A DNA stretch of 64,000 nt from contig NZ_LILC01000002.1 in assembly GCF_001274935.1 (NCBI RefSeq), positions 453,924 to 517,923 of the forward strand, written 5' to 3'. Below the pieces are notes generated by a model. That model was not told the origin of the DNA. It was given only the letters and a program-made list of their open reading frames with translations, and searched no databases. Origin of the DNA: Priestia koreensis. GTDB lineage: Bacteria; Bacillota; Bacilli; Bacillales; Bacillaceae_H. Positions 44,226 through 54,328 of this stretch are shown here, piece after piece. The position numbers and the translations under genes were made by a program. Position 1 is the stretch's first letter, and the number at the start of each line of letters is the position of its first letter.

Positions 44226-44993
44226 ATGAGGGTCTTACTAATTGGGTTACTATGTTTTTTCATGATGCATCAAACAGCGTTTGCGAAGGAAAATGGATAT
44301 TGGAAAGACCTAAATCTACTCTCTGATGAGGCACTAGAGCTAGTGAAGCAGGATCAGCTCACAGAAGCAGAAAAAATGCTCACTCAATTTTCAGATCAGT
44401 TCGTGCAGCTTAATATTCAAGCTTTACACATAACGATGGATGATTTACGAGTGCTGACGGTTAGCCATGAAGAAGCCATACAGTCGCTAACAGCAACGTT
44501 GCCGCTAGATGTAAAGGTACGTAAGGTCATGCAGTTCCGCCTGCTTGTTGATGCACTTCAATCAGAGCATCAGCCTCTTTGGACAGAGATGGAAGGTCCG
44601 ATCATGACAACGTTTAAGCAGTTAAAGACAACCGCTGCGCAGGGACAAAAAGATTTATTTCAGCAGCAGCTCACGCAGTTTTTAAATCAATATGAAACGA
44701 TTGAACCGAGTGTAAAAGTCGACATCAAATCTGAGTTCGTGCAAAAAATGAACGCCCATTTAAATGAGCTCGACGCGCAGGCAACGGATGAAGCAACCCA
44801 GATGAAACAGCTGAATGAGATGGAGAAGGATTTGAAGGAGCTTTTTCAAAATGTAAAAGATAACGGTGTCGATTCATCGCTGATCTGGATGATGATCACA
44901 ACAGGAAGTATTATTATCCTTACATTATCTTACGTTGGCTGGAGAAAATACAATGGAAACAATATTATTACTCATCATCCACAGGAGCTTTAG
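44226..44993 (+). CDS. ypjB: Sporulation protein YpjB
   Basis: A 255-residue membrane protein of the YpjB sporulation family. It has an N-terminal signal peptide (MRVLLIGLLCFFMMHQTAFA), a long helical extracytoplasmic region rich in Gln and Leu, one C-terminal membrane helix (SLIWMMITTGSIIILTLSYVGW) and a short cytoplasmic tail. In B. subtilis ypjB is sporulation-related, but its mechanism is not known. AGGGGGG upstream of the ATG. It begins the second syntenic block (ypj to nth) directly after ylbC; no terminator is visible in the 58-base gap. Confidence 0.88.
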   Translation: MRVLLIGLLCFFMMHQTAFAKENGYWKDLNLLSDEALELVKQDQLTEAEKMLTQFSDQFVQLNIQALHITMDDLRVLTVSHEEAIQSLTATLPLDVKVRKVMQFRLLVDALQSEHQPLWTEMEGPIMTTFKQLKTTAAQGQKDLFQQQLTQFLNQYETIEPSVKVDIKSEFVQKMNAHLNELDAQATDEATQMKQLNEMEKDLKELFQNVKDNGVDSSLIWMMITTGSIIILTLSYVGWRKYNGNNIITHHPQEL

Positions 44994-45060
44994 GTTTGAC
45001 ATCAAGCCTTCATGTTGAATAAACTAGTAATAAATACATCTTTACTGGAGGATTGCTTGA

Positions 45061-45747
45061 ATGGGATATGGATACCTGATTTACTTCCTTATTATTGTTC
45101 TTGTTCCAATTTGGGCTCAGTTCAAAGTTAAGGGCGCATACAAGAAATATTCGGAAATCTCCAACTCTTCTGGAATGAGCGGTGCGGAAGTGGCACGTAA
45201 AATCTTAGATGAGAATGGATTATATAACGTTGGTGTGGAACCTGTTGGAGGGTTTTTAAGTGATCATTACGATCCTCGAGATAAAACAGTTCGATTATCA
45301 GAAGGGAACTACTACGGTACGTCGGTCGCCGGTGCGGCTGTTGCAGCCCATGAAGTAGGTCATGCTGTTCAAGATAAGCAGGACTATGCGTTTTTACGCT
45401 TCCGTCATCGATTAGTCCCTGTTGCGAATTTAGGTTCTAACTTATCGTGGATTTTGATTTTAGTTGGGATGCTCGCTCACCTATCAGATTTGCTCCTTCT
45501 TGGGATCGTCTTTATGGCAGCAGCCGTTCTTTTCCAGCTCGTAACGCTCCCAGTAGAGTTCAATGCATCGAATCGTGCGATGGATCAGCTCGTATCATCT
45601 GGTGTGATTCGTAATGATGAGGAGAAGGAAACGCGTAAAGTACTAAATGCCGCAGCGATGACGTACGTTGCTGCAGCCGCAGTCGCCGTATTAGAGCTAC
45701 TCCGCTTAATTTTAATTTACACAGGTATGACACGAAACGAAGATTAA
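45061..45747 (+). CDS. Zinc metallopeptidase, YugP-like
   Basis: A 228-residue membrane protein of the neutral zinc metallopeptidase family 2 (YugP-like). N-terminal helix, then an HExxH-type site AAHEVGHAVQDK near residues 96-106, followed by three membrane helices. The third ligand is likely the Glu in LPVEFNASNRAMD. Family members are membrane proteases of unknown substrate. AGGAGG upstream of the ATG. From memory, B. subtilis yugP lies elsewhere, so its position between ypjB and ypjC is a difference in gene order. Confidence 0.88.
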   Translation: MGYGYLIYFLIIVLVPIWAQFKVKGAYKKYSEISNSSGMSGAEVARKILDENGLYNVGVEPVGGFLSDHYDPRDKTVRLSEGNYYGTSVAGAAVAAHEVGHAVQDKQDYAFLRFRHRLVPVANLGSNLSWILILVGMLAHLSDLLLLGIVFMAAAVLFQLVTLPVEFNASNRAMDQLVSSGVIRNDEEKETRKVLNAAAMTYVAAAAVAVLELLRLILIYTGMTRNED

Positions 45748-45748
45748 C

Positions 45749-45787
45749 GCAAAAGAGGCTGAGGACAATTGTCCTTAGCCTCTTTGC
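45749..45787. terminator. Bidirectional terminator
   Basis: Nearly perfect inverted repeat whose arms share GAGGCT.AGGACAA, with flanking A and T runs. It separates the convergent YugP-like gene and ypjC. Confidence 0.93.
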
Positions 45788-45788
45788 T

Positions 45789-46658
45789 TTAGCGTTCGAG
45801 CGGTTGTTTATTTTCATCTAAGGTAAATCCTTCACCTAGCACATCATGCACTTCACTAACTGATACAAAGGCATGAGGATCAATAGACGTAATAATTTGT
45901 TTTAAGCGAAAAATTTCATTTCGGCCTACCACGCAGTATAGAACGTTCATATCTTGTTTCGAAAATGATCCTTGGCCTTTTAAAATCGTCACGCCTCGGT
46001 CCATTTCTTTCATAATTTTTTGAGAAATGTCCTCGTTTTTACTTGAAATAATGGTTGCTCCACGAGCCGCATATGCACCTTCTTGCATAAAATCAATCAC
46101 ACGAGCGGCTACGAATACCGCAACAAGCGTGTACATGGCCTGTTTGTAGTCTAAATAGACAAGGGAGATCGCGATAACGCAGAAATCGAATAAAAACATC
46201 GTTTTTCCCATATTCCAGCCCACGTATTTTTGAACAAGACGTGCAATAATATCAACTCCGCCTGTCGTGCCACCAAAGCGAAAAATAATGCCGAGTCCGA
46301 CACCGATAAATACGCCTGCAAATAGGGCAACAAGGAACATATCATGACGAAGATTAATATGGAGAGAATAACGCTGGAAAATCCAAAGAAAGAGTGAAAG
46401 TCCTGCTACTCCTAGTACCGTATAAAAAAAGGATGTACGACCTAACTGCTTCCATCCAATAAAAAGCAAGGGGATGTTTAATACTAAGTTACTGTAAGAT
46501 GGGTCTATATGAAACAGGAAGTACAAAATTAGCGTAATTCCAGTCAAGCCACCTTCTGCTAGCTTATTTTCCATGTTAAAATTAACGAGTCCGAATCCAA
46601 AAATAGCGCAACCTATTAAAATAAAGATAATATTTTTCAGTTTAATACCCGTAAACAT
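45789..46658 (-). CDS. ypjC: YitT family membrane protein (YpjC)
   Basis: A 289-residue protein of the YitT family. Five to six membrane helices (about 10-175, with FGLVNFNMENKLAEGGLTGITLILYF and GLGIIFRFGGTTGGVDIIARLVQKY) are followed by a cytoplasmic DUF2179 domain (about 215-285: GATIISSKNEDISQKIMKEMDRGVTILKGQGSFSKQ). B. subtilis ypjC is a member in this neighbourhood. Function unknown; a transporter role is only suggested by topology. AGGAGG six bases from the ATG. Confidence 0.87.
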   Translation of the reverse strand: MFTGIKLKNIIFILIGCAIFGFGLVNFNMENKLAEGGLTGITLILYFLFHIDPSYSNLVLNIPLLFIGWKQLGRTSFFYTVLGVAGLSLFLWIFQRYSLHINLRHDMFLVALFAGVFIGVGLGIIFRFGGTTGGVDIIARLVQKYVGWNMGKTMFLFDFCVIAISLVYLDYKQAMYTLVAVFVAARVIDFMQEGAYAARGATIISSKNEDISQKIMKEMDRGVTILKGQGSFSKQDMNVLYCVVGRNEIFRLKQIITSIDPHAFVSVSEVHDVLGEGFTLDENKQPLER

Positions 46659-46803
46659 ATGTACCTCCTGATATTCACTTGAATCACTACCTTAATATAA
46701 TAGTGTAAAGTATGAGTATTGGTAAACCCCCTAAACGTATTGTTTGTCAAAAAAGAGGGTTTTAGCTAACATGAAGAAAAAAGATGATAAAAGAGGTGAA
46801 GGA

Positions 46804-47154
46804 ATGGCTGAAAAGACGATGCAACAGCTTCAAAAAGAAGTTGATACATACATAAGTCAGTTTAAAGAAGGATATTTTAGCCCACTTGCGATGCTCGCAC
46901 GCATGACGGAAGAGCTTGGTGAATTATCAAGAGAGATTAACCATTTTTACGGTGAAAAGCCAAAAAAGAAAACCGAGAAGGCCCGTACAGTAGAAGAGGA
47001 AATGGGCGATGTTTTATTCGTCTTAATTTGCTTTGCCAACTCACTTAATATTGATCTCCAAGAAGCACATGATATGGTAATGGAGAAATTCAATACGCGT
47101 GATAAAGACCGATGGACAAAAATTGAAGACACAGAGGGAGAGAGTACAAAATGA
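46804..47154 (+). CDS. ypjD: MazG-like nucleotide pyrophosphohydrolase YpjD
   Basis: A 116-residue helical NTP pyrophosphohydrolase of the MazG family. Metal-binding residues are in [18 protein letters not shown] near 40-55 and in [23 protein letters not shown] near 75-95 (EExxE...ExxD pattern intact). Likely removes aberrant or excess nucleotides. The ATG at 46804 has GAGGTGAAGG upstream and matches the 111-residue B. subtilis length; the longer frame is rejected. It overlaps dapB by four bases (ATGA). Confidence 0.9.
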   Translation: MAEKTMQQLQKEVDTYISQFKEGYFSPLAMLARMTEELGELSREINHFYGEKPKKKTEKARTVEEEMGDVLFVLICFANSLNIDLQEAHDMVMEKFNTRDKDRWTKIEDTEGESTK

Positions 47155-47948
47155 CAACACGTATCATTTTAGCAGGACCACGAGGAAGAATGGGATTAGA
47201 GGCGTTAAATTTGATTGCCGATACAGAGCACTTTGAGTTAGTCGCTGCTTTGGATCGCACGAACAAAGGGAAATATATTGATGAGGTTGTGCCAACATCA
47301 TCTCTTCATGCCCCTATTTATACAGATATTGATGAATGTTTAGCAGAAGTAGAGGCCGATGTATTAGTTGATTTAACAACACCTGAGATTGGCCGTGTAC
47401 ATACGAAAAAAGCGCTTGAGCATGGTGTTCGTGCAGTAGTCGGAACAACAGGTTTTTCAGAGGCAGATCTTACAGAACTGCGAACGTTAGCAGAAGACAA
47501 GGGAATTGGCTGTATTATTGCCCCTAACTTTGCGATTGGTGCGATTTTAATGATGAAGTTTTCACAAATGGCTGCAAAATATTTCGAAGACGTCGAAATT
47601 ATTGAGCTTCATCACGATCAGAAATTAGATGCTCCGTCTGGTACAGGTGTAAAAACAGCTGAGCTTATTTCTGAAGTTCGTGAATCGAAAAAGCAAGGTC
47701 ATCCGGATGAAAAAGAAACGATTCCAGGTGCAAGAGGGGCAGATTATGACGGTATTCGTCTCCATAGCGTACGTCTTCCTGGGCTTGTGGCACATCAAGA
47801 AGTGTTGTTTGGTGGGTTTGGCCAATCATTAACCATTCGTCATGATTCTTATAATCGTGCATCCTTCATGTCTGGCGTAAAAGTGTCGGTTGATACGGTT
47901 ATGAAGCTTGATACGCTTGTGTACGGACTTGAAAACATTATCGAGTAA
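47151..47948 (+). CDS. dapB: 4-hydroxy-tetrahydrodipicolinate reductase
   Basis: A 265-residue NAD(P)H-dependent enzyme of the diaminopimelate/lysine pathway, which supplies peptidoglycan cross-links and the precursor of spore dipicolinate. The nucleotide-binding motif is [11 protein letters not shown] at the N-terminus. GTTGFSE lies near residue 103, and the catalytic/substrate region [22 protein letters not shown] near 155-175 with the His pair and Lys. Overlaps ypjD by four bases and is followed by mgsA 24 bases later. Confidence 0.97.
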   Translation: MTTRIILAGPRGRMGLEALNLIADTEHFELVAALDRTNKGKYIDEVVPTSSLHAPIYTDIDECLAEVEADVLVDLTTPEIGRVHTKKALEHGVRAVVGTTGFSEADLTELRTLAEDKGIGCIIAPNFAIGAILMMKFSQMAAKYFEDVEIIELHHDQKLDAPSGTGVKTAELISEVRESKKQGHPDEKETIPGARGADYDGIRLHSVRLPGLVAHQEVLFGGFGQSLTIRHDSYNRASFMSGVKVSVDTVMKLDTLVYGLENIIE

Positions 47949-47972
47949 GGATTATTAAAAGGGGGTACTGGG

Positions 47973-48383
47973 ATGAAAATTGCGTTAGTTGCACATGACA
48001 AAAAGAAAAATGATATGATTCAGTTTACGACTGCGTATAAATATGTGTTAGAGGATCATGAACTGTTTGCAACGGGTACAACAGGGAAGGAAATAATGGA
48101 AGCGACCGGCTTATCCGTGCATCGTTTTCAATCAGGTCCGCTCGGAGGCGATCAGGAAATTGGGGCTTTAATCGCTCAAAATCGCATGGATATGGTTATT
48201 TTCTTCCGTGACCCACTAACAGCGCAGCCTCATGAGCCGGATGTTTCAGCATTAATGCGTTTATGTGACGTGTATGCCGTGCCTCTTGCGACAAATATGG
48301 GCACAGCAGAAATTCTTATACGCGGGTTAGAACGAGGGGATTTAACATGGAGAAACATCGTACGAGGTAAAAAAGGAGAGTAA
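47973..48383 (+). CDS. mgsA: Methylglyoxal synthase
   Basis: A 136-residue enzyme converting dihydroxyacetone phosphate to methylglyoxal and phosphate. Seen: [18 protein letters not shown] (substrate phosphate contacts), [30 protein letters not shown] with the catalytic Asp, and [37 protein letters not shown]. The bypass overflows glycolysis, and its toxic product is detoxified via bacillithiol. The bacillithiol genes bshB1 and bshA follow directly, which makes functional sense. Confidence 0.97.
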   Translation: MKIALVAHDKKKNDMIQFTTAYKYVLEDHELFATGTTGKEIMEATGLSVHRFQSGPLGGDQEIGALIAQNRMDMVIFFRDPLTAQPHEPDVSALMRLCDVYAVPLATNMGTAEILIRGLERGDLTWRNIVRGKKGE

Positions 48384-48384
48384 A

Positions 48385-49101
48385 ATGAGTATTCAAAAGC
48401 TAGATGTATTAGCATTTGGCGCCCATGCCGATGATGTTGAAATCGGTATGGGTGGAACAATTGCTAAAATGGTCGAAAGCGGGTTAAAGGTCGGAATTTG
48501 TGATCTTACTCATGCCGAATTATCTTCAAATGGAACGGTCGACATTCGAAAAGAGGAAGCAGCGAATGCCGCTGCTATTCTTGGGGTAGAAGAGCGTATT
48601 CATTTACATATTCCAGATCGAGGCTTATTTTTAACTGCGGATTATATTCGTGAAGTAGCCTCCATTATTCGCAAGTATCAGCCTAGACTAGTCTTTGCCC
48701 CATATTTCGAAGATCGTCATCCTGATCATGGAAATTGTGCGCGATTAGTAGAAGAAGCGGCCTTTTCGGCAGGTGTCAAGAATTACCGAGACGATTACGG
48801 TCAGCCTGCACACCGGATAGAAGCTCTTCATTTTTATGTGATCAATGGCTTTCAAAAACCGCATTTTGCCGTGGATGTATCGACAACCTTTGAAAAGAAA
48901 CGTGCGAGTTTAAACGCATATGAAAGTCAGTTTGTGCAAACAGAGACAACGTTTACGACCCCGCTTGTGAATGGCTACATTGAGACGGTAGAGAGCAGAG
49001 ACCGTTTGGTAGGAAAAGAGGTTGGGGTGTTATACGCAGAAGGGTTTTTGACAAAAAAACCGTTATTATTACATGCTGACTTAATAGGAGGGCAAGAATG
49101 A
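48385..49101 (+). CDS. bshB1: Bacillithiol synthesis deacetylase BshB1
   Basis: A 238-residue LmbE-family zinc deacetylase that removes the acetyl group from N-acetylglucosaminyl-malate. Metal and catalytic residues lie in [16 protein letters not shown] near residue 11-25 (HxDD) and in [19 protein letters not shown] near 105-120 (HPDHG). TATA-free intergenic space of one base after mgsA; it overlaps bshA by four bases. GGAG upstream. Confidence 0.95.
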   Translation: MSIQKLDVLAFGAHADDVEIGMGGTIAKMVESGLKVGICDLTHAELSSNGTVDIRKEEAANAAAILGVEERIHLHIPDRGLFLTADYIREVASIIRKYQPRLVFAPYFEDRHPDHGNCARLVEEAAFSAGVKNYRDDYGQPAHRIEALHFYVINGFQKPHFAVDVSTTFEKKRASLNAYESQFVQTETTFTTPLVNGYIETVESRDRLVGKEVGVLYAEGFLTKKPLLLHADLIGGQE

Positions 49102-50228
49102 AACTCAAAATTGGAATCGTGTGCTATCCCTCTGTAGGTGGTTCAGGTGTTGTCGCAACGGAACTTGGGAAACTTCTAGCTGAAAAGGGACATGAAATTC
49201 ATTTTATTTCATCGAGCATGCCTTTTCGTCTGACGAAAGTTTATCCGAATATTTATTACCATGAAGTCGAAGTCAATCAATACTCGGTGTTCAAATATCC
49301 TCCTTATGATTTAGCGCTTGCTTCCAAAATAGCAGAGGTAGCAAAGCGAGAGGAATTAGATTTAATTCACGCGCATTACGCTATTCCTCACGCTGTCTGC
49401 TCTTATTTGGCTAAAAAGATGGTAGGCGATCATTTGAAAATTGTCACGACGCTGCACGGGACGGATATTACAGTGCTTGGATATGACCTATCGTTAAAAG
49501 ATTTAATCAAGTTTGGGATCGAACAATCTGATGAAGTTACAGCGGTCTCAAAAGCGCTCATTGAGCAAACCTATGATCTAGTGGCTCCAAATAAGAAAAT
49601 CGAGCCCGTGTATAACTTTATCGATGAGCGCGTGTACCGTCGAACAGACATGTCTCATTTGCGTACAGAATATGGAATTGAGGAGCATGAAAAAGTGCTC
49701 ATTCATATTTCGAACTTCCGGCCTGTGAAGCGTGTAAAAGATGTGATCGAGGTGTTTGAGCGCGTAAATAAACAAGTTCCTTCTAAGCTGTTACTTATCG
49801 GTGATGGGCCTGAAATGACAGGTGTTATAAGCGAAGTGCAAAAGCGAAACTTAAATGAGCGCGTCTTATTTCTTGGGAAACAGGAAAATGTCGAAGAATT
49901 GTATTCAATCAGTGACGTAAAGCTTCTATTATCGGAAAAAGAAAGCTTTGGTTTAGTTTTACTAGAGGCGATGGGCTGTGAAGTCGCTTGTGTGGGCACA
50001 AATGTCGGAGGAATACCAGAAGTTATTGAAGACGGAAAAACGGGCTTTATTTGCGAGCTTGGTGATGTCGAGGATATGGCGGATAAGACGCTAATGCTTT
50101 TGCAAGATGAAAAATTATATCATGACATTACTTCTCAGGCGCTGTCAGCTGTCAAAGAACAATTTCACTCAACGACGATTGTGGATCAATACGAACAAAT
50201 TTATTACCGAGCACTCGGCAGAATCTAA
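49098..50228 (+). CDS. bshA: N-acetylglucosaminyl-malate glycosyltransferase BshA
   Basis: A 376-residue GT4-family transferase that joins GlcNAc from UDP-GlcNAc to L-malate, the first step of bacillithiol synthesis. N-terminal Rossmann domain with [28 protein letters not shown]. The C-terminal donor-binding domain has [26 protein letters not shown] and the E-x7-E segment [18 protein letters not shown]. Intact. Overlaps bshB1 by four bases and precedes cca closely. Confidence 0.95.
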   Translation: MKLKIGIVCYPSVGGSGVVATELGKLLAEKGHEIHFISSSMPFRLTKVYPNIYYHEVEVNQYSVFKYPPYDLALASKIAEVAKREELDLIHAHYAIPHAVCSYLAKKMVGDHLKIVTTLHGTDITVLGYDLSLKDLIKFGIEQSDEVTAVSKALIEQTYDLVAPNKKIEPVYNFIDERVYRRTDMSHLRTEYGIEEHEKVLIHISNFRPVKRVKDVIEVFERVNKQVPSKLLLIGDGPEMTGVISEVQKRNLNERVLFLGKQENVEELYSISDVKLLLSEKESFGLVLLEAMGCEVACVGTNVGGIPEVIEDGKTGFICELGDVEDMADKTLMLLQDEKLYHDITSQALSAVKEQFHSTTIVDQYEQIYYRALGRI

Positions 50229-50240
50229 AAGGAGATTATG

Positions 50241-51428
50241 ATGAACGAACCTTTTATTCGTCCTATGACGATTATTGAAACGTTAGAACAACATGGGCAC
50301 GAGGCGTATTTTGTAGGTGGTGCTGTACGAGACGTGATTATTGGCCGTGAAATTGGCGATGTTGACATTGCTACATCAGCAAAGCCAGAAGAAGTGATGG
50401 CCCTATTTTCGAAAACGATCCTCGTTGGAATTGAGCACGGGACGGTTGTGGTGGTATTAGACGGTGAGCAATATGAAGTAACGACTTTTCGGGCGGAAGG
50501 GGAATATGAAGATTTCCGCCGCCCCGCTTCCGTTCAGTTTATTACGTCATTGACGGCCGATTTAGAGCGTCGTGACTTTACCATTAACGCAATTGCCATG
50601 AACAAAGATGGCGAATTACTAGATCCTTTTAATGGACAGCAGGCGATTAAAGATCGCATCATTTGTACGGTAGGAGAAGCAAAAGAGCGATTTACAGAAG
50701 ATGCGCTCCGAATGATGAGAGCCCTTCGCTTTGTCAGTCAGCTTGGGTTTCAGTTAGAAGATCGGACCAAAGAAGCCATCAAGGAACATAAATCGCTGCT
50801 TCAGCACGTTTCAGTAGAGAGAATAACGATTGAATTTGAAAAAATGCTCTCGGGTCCTTTTGTGAAAAAGGCGATTACGTTGATGAACGAAACTGGCGTA
50901 CATGATTTTCTTCCGGGACTCTATGGGTCGGCACGTTCTCTTGCAAAAGTGGCGAACAGTCACTTAGGAGAGTTAAAGGAACAAAATGAGTTGTGGGCGC
51001 TTTTATTGCTCGTTCTTGAGGAAGCAGAGTGTACCGCTTTTCTTAAAAAATGGAAGCTGTCAAATCGAAGCATTAAAGAAATTGAATTTGCCGTAGCGGC
51101 ATTTGAAGCCGTGAGCAGGGACGGATGGACGGCACAAATTTTATATACATATGGTCTTGAGCGTGCGTTAAACGTGGTTCGCCTTCATCGTGCGTTTGGG
51201 ATTGCTTCCATTCAGTTTAATGCGGTAAAAGAATGGTATGATCGCCTTCCTATTCACTCGCTTAAGGAGCTAGCAGTAAAAGGAACAGACCTTATGAGTT
51301 GGTCTGGGAAAAAGGGCGGTCCTTGGCTTTCTGAGACGCTTCAATTGATTGAGCAGGAAGTAGTAGCAGGGCGTTTACAGAACGAGCAAAGCGCAATAAA
51401 GGAGTGGCTGAAATGCAATCAGCAATGA
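50241..51428 (+). CDS. cca: CCA-adding tRNA nucleotidyltransferase
   Basis: A class II nucleotidyltransferase of 395 residues that adds or repairs the 3'-CCA of tRNAs. Head domain: YFVGGAVRDVIIGREIGDVDIAT with the catalytic GxDxD-type aspartates, then FGxxHGTV-like ILVGIEHGTVVVV and RRDFTINAIAMN. The neck region has ERFTEDALRMMRALRFVSQLGF (nucleotide recognition). Of adjacent ATGs I choose 50241, six bases from AGGAG, over 50238. The 3' end overlaps birA by 16 bases. Confidence 0.95.
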   Translation: MNEPFIRPMTIIETLEQHGHEAYFVGGAVRDVIIGREIGDVDIATSAKPEEVMALFSKTILVGIEHGTVVVVLDGEQYEVTTFRAEGEYEDFRRPASVQFITSLTADLERRDFTINAIAMNKDGELLDPFNGQQAIKDRIICTVGEAKERFTEDALRMMRALRFVSQLGFQLEDRTKEAIKEHKSLLQHVSVERITIEFEKMLSGPFVKKAITLMNETGVHDFLPGLYGSARSLAKVANSHLGELKEQNELWALLLLVLEEAECTAFLKKWKLSNRSIKEIEFAVAAFEAVSRDGWTAQILYTYGLERALNVVRLHRAFGIASIQFNAVKEWYDRLPIHSLKELAVKGTDLMSWSGKKGGPWLSETLQLIEQEVVAGRLQNEQSAIKEWLKCNQQ

Positions 51429-52399
51429 GAAGAAAGCTGTTAGAAATCTTTACGAATGCCGAAACAGATTATGTATCAGGTCAAATGATTAGTGAACAAC
51501 TGAATTGCTCACGAACGGCCGTTTGGAAGCATATTGAAGATTTGCGAAGCGAAGGATACGAGCTAGAAGCCGTTCGTAAAAAAGGCTATCGTATCATTCG
51601 TGTTCCAAATAAGGTTACCTCAAACGAACTATTGCTTGGTCTTCATACAAAGCGAATGGGTCATCATGTTCACTACGAAGAAAGCGTAGAATCAACGCAA
51701 AAAATAGCGCATCGTCTTGCTCAGGAGGATGCGGTAGAAGGAACCGTTGTCGTAGCGGAAGAGCAAACGTCCGGTCGAGGACGCTTAGATCGCGTGTGGT
51801 ATTCACCGAAATACACGGGAGTTTGGATGAGTATTATTTTGCGTCCGACTGTCCCGCCACAGCAGGCGCCGCAGCTGACACTATTAGCTGCCGTAGCGAT
51901 TGTACAAGCTATTGAAGAAATAACGGACTTGTCTCCGGACATCAAATGGCCTAACGATATTTTAATTAACGGGAAAAAGCTTGTAGGAATTTTAACAGAA
52001 ATGCAGGCGGACGTGGAGCGCGTTCATTCGGTCATCGTTGGGATTGGCATTAATGTTAACCAACAGGCATCTGATTTTGCGCCCAATATCCAAAAAATAG
52101 CGACGTCCCTATCAATTGAAAGTGGACAACAGATTAACCGAGCAGAGCTTATGCAGACGATTTTCTTAAAGCTTGAAAAATTATATGACGACTATCTTAC
52201 ACACGGATTTAAAGTTGTTAAATTGCTGTGGGAAAGCTACGCGGTTACGATCGGAAAGCAGATTGTTGCCCGCACGCTTCGTGAGACAATTGAAGGTACC
52301 GCAAAGGGCATTACGGATGACGGAACGCTCCTTTTAGAAGATTTACACGGAAAAGTTCACTACATTCATTCAGCCGATATTTCGCTTAAAAGTAAGTAA
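51413..52399 (+). CDS. birA: Biotin-protein ligase and biotin-operon repressor
   Basis: A 328-residue bifunctional protein. It has an N-terminal winged helix-turn-helix (about 1-62: SGQMISEQLNCSRTAVWKHIEDLRSEGYEL), the ligase domain with ESTQKIAHRLA, the adenylate loop QTSGRGRLDRVW near 115 and KWPNDILINGKKLVGIL near 180, and a C-terminal SH3-like domain. It biotinylates PycA and acetyl-CoA carboxylase and, with biotinyl-AMP, represses biotin genes. I use the ATG at 51413, eight bases from AAAGGAG; a GTG three codons earlier is disfavoured. Confidence 0.95.
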   Translation: MQSAMRRKLLEIFTNAETDYVSGQMISEQLNCSRTAVWKHIEDLRSEGYELEAVRKKGYRIIRVPNKVTSNELLLGLHTKRMGHHVHYEESVESTQKIAHRLAQEDAVEGTVVVAEEQTSGRGRLDRVWYSPKYTGVWMSIILRPTVPPQQAPQLTLLAAVAIVQAIEEITDLSPDIKWPNDILINGKKLVGILTEMQADVERVHSVIVGIGINVNQQASDFAPNIQKIATSLSIESGQQINRAELMQTIFLKLEKLYDDYLTHGFKVVKLLWESYAVTIGKQIVARTLRETIEGTAKGITDDGTLLLEDLHGKVHYIHSADISLKSK

Positions 52400-52409
52400 A
52401 AGATAATAC

Positions 52410-52438
52410 TGGTCAATTTTAGATAAGTTTTTTATAAT
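52410..52438 (+). promoter_or_regulatory. Possible promoter of panBCD
   Basis: TGGTCA (52410-52415), a 17-base spacer and TATAAT (52433-52438). The -35 is weak and the -10 perfect. A transcript starting near 52446 would have a panB leader of about 200 nt running through two U-tailed structures. Confidence 0.45.
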
Positions 52439-52490
52439 ACAGATATCAGGGTAGTATCGAAAGAACTGCACCTATTATCTGTATTTTTTT
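52436..52490 (+). terminator. Terminator after birA
   Basis: AATACAGATA (52436-52445) pairs with TATCTGTATT (52476-52485), followed by a T-run to 52490. The loop is long (30 bases). Confidence 0.75.
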
Positions 52491-52570
52491 ATGTGAAATT
52501 AAATAGGATTCTGCCTTGATCCAGAATAGGGACTAGGACAGAGGGATGAATATACCGATGTGAACCGATC

Positions 52571-52598
52571 CTTCTTTCCTGTGGAAAGAAGTTTTTTT
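52571..52598 (+). terminator. Second terminator, in the panB leader
   Basis: CTTCTTTCC (52571-52579) pairs perfectly with GGAAAGAAG (52583-52591) around a 3-base loop, followed by seven T. It ends 45 bases before the panB start, with no gene between it and the birA terminator, so it is a candidate attenuator. GAAAGAA at 52459-52465 could pair with its 5' arm. Confidence 0.65.
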
Positions 52599-52643
52599 AT
52601 ATGTTCGGTACTTCATTTCCTCTACAACCAAAGGAGGAAGATG

Positions 52644-53477
52644 ATGAAAACGAAAATGGATTTTTTAAAAATGAAGCAGCAGCATGAACCAATTGTGATG
52701 CTAACGGCGTATGACTATCCATCTGCAAAGTACGCGGAAGCGGCAGGAGTGGATATGATTTTAGTTGGTGATTCTCTTGGAATGGTCGTTTTAGGCTATG
52801 ATTCAACGATTCCCGTAACGGTAGATGATATGATTCATCATACAAAAGCGGTAAAACGAGGGGCAACAGATACCTTTATCGTAACGGATATGCCGTTTAT
52901 GTCGTATCACTTGTCAAAGGAAGATACGATGAGAAATGCAGCTCGAATTATTCAAGAGAGCGGAGCACATGCGCTGAAGCTTGAAGGAGCGGGTGAGGTG
53001 CTAGGTGCGATTCGTGATATTACAAATGCGGGGGTTCCTGTTGTTGGCCATTTAGGTCTTACTCCGCAATCGGTTGGAGTGTTAGGTGGATACAGAGTTC
53101 AAGGACGAGACGCTGAGGAAGCGAAAAAGCTAATCGAAGATGCGAAAAAATGTGAAGAGGCAGGGGCGATTGCGCTTGTGCTTGAATGTGTGCCTCGCCA
53201 ATTAGCAGAAGAAATTTCAAAGCAGCTATCGATTCCAACGATCGGAATTGGAGCGGGTGTAGAAGCAGACGGACAGGTGCTTGTCTATCACGACGTATTA
53301 ACTTACGGAGTCGAGCGCGTACCGAAATTTGTGAAGCAATATGAATCGCTTCGTGAACCGATCATGTTCAGCCTTAGTCAGTACGTAAAAGAAGTGAAGG
53401 CTCGTCAGTTCCCAGCGGAACAGCATACATTCACAATGAAACAAGAACAGCTTAGTGCACTTTACGGAGGAAAATAA
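52644..53477 (+). CDS. panB: 3-methyl-2-oxobutanoate hydroxymethyltransferase
   Basis: A 277-residue TIM-barrel enzyme (ketopantoate hydroxymethyltransferase), the first committed step of pantothenate and thus CoA synthesis. Seen: [65 protein letters not shown] and [19 protein letters not shown] (metal ligands Asp, Asp and catalytic Glu region intact). I use the ATG at 52644, six bases from AAGGAGG, not the adjacent ATG at 52641 or the long frame from 52560, which crosses the leader terminator. One base before panC. Confidence 0.95.
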   Translation: MKTKMDFLKMKQQHEPIVMLTAYDYPSAKYAEAAGVDMILVGDSLGMVVLGYDSTIPVTVDDMIHHTKAVKRGATDTFIVTDMPFMSYHLSKEDTMRNAARIIQESGAHALKLEGAGEVLGAIRDITNAGVPVVGHLGLTPQSVGVLGGYRVQGRDAEEAKKLIEDAKKCEEAGAIALVLECVPRQLAEEISKQLSIPTIGIGAGVEADGQVLVYHDVLTYGVERVPKFVKQYESLREPIMFSLSQYVKEVKARQFPAEQHTFTMKQEQLSALYGGK

Positions 53478-53478
53478 C

Positions 53479-54324
53479 TTGAAGACGATTATGCATATCC
53501 ACGAATTACAGCAGACGATCAAACAAGAGCGCTATGAGGGGAAAACGATTGGTTTTGTTCCAACGATGGGCTATCTTCATGAAGGTCATCAGTCCTTGCT
53601 TAACAAAGCCCGTGAACAAAACGATGTCGTAGTTCTCAGCATTTTTGTCAATCCAACACAGTTCGGACCGAACGAAGATTTAGACGCATATCCGCGCGAT
53701 TTTGAACGCGACCAAAACGTAGCAAAAGAAGCGGGAGTAGATTATATTTTTTATCCAGACGTGAACGAAATGTATCCAAACGAGCCGTCAATCACGATTC
53801 AAGTGACGAAGCGTGTTGACGTTCTTTGTGGGAAATCACGTCCAGGTCATTTTGACGGTGTGGCGACTGTTCTAACAAAGCTGTTTAATATCGTAACACC
53901 TGACCGTGCTTACTTCGGTATGAAGGATGCTCAGCAAGTAGCCGTAGTAGAAGGCCTTATTTCCGACTTCCGTTTCCCTATTGAACTAATAGGAGTTCCG
54001 ACGGTTAGAGAAGAAGACGGCTTGGCCAAAAGCTCGCGCAACGTATACTTAACAGAAGTTGAACGAGCACAGGCACCTGCGATCAACGAGGCGCTACAAG
54101 CTGCAAAAGCACGCATTGAACAAGGGGAGAGAAATACGTCCGTTCTTTATGAAGAGATTGTTTCTCAGATTGAAGAAAAAACGGACGGCGTCATTGATTA
54201 CGTGGAGATCTATTCTTACCCGGAATTAGAGCCCATTCAAATGCTTAAAGGCCGCATCATTATCGCGGTTGCAGTCAAATTCTCAAAAGCACGTTTAATT
54301 GATAATCTAACGATGGAAATTTAA
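53479..54324 (+). CDS. panC: Pantothenate synthetase
   Basis: A 281-residue ATP-dependent ligase that joins pantoate and beta-alanine. Class I aminoacyl-tRNA-synthetase-like fold with the HIGH-like segment [68 protein letters not shown] and the KMSKS-like [15 protein letters not shown]. The TTG start at 53479 has GGAGGAAAATAAC upstream; an earlier start inside panB is unlikely. Second gene of panBCD. Confidence 0.96.
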   Translation: MKTIMHIHELQQTIKQERYEGKTIGFVPTMGYLHEGHQSLLNKAREQNDVVVLSIFVNPTQFGPNEDLDAYPRDFERDQNVAKEAGVDYIFYPDVNEMYPNEPSITIQVTKRVDVLCGKSRPGHFDGVATVLTKLFNIVTPDRAYFGMKDAQQVAVVEGLISDFRFPIELIGVPTVREEDGLAKSSRNVYLTEVERAQAPAINEALQAAKARIEQGERNTSVLYEEIVSQIEEKTDGVIDYVEIYSYPELEPIQMLKGRIIIAVAVKFSKARLIDNLTMEI

Positions 54325-54328
54325 CTGT

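Noticed and set aside
52560..52643. N-terminal extension of panB from GTG 52560
   Set aside because: The extension runs through a terminator hairpin; ATG 52644 has AAGGAGG and gives the normal 277-residue length.
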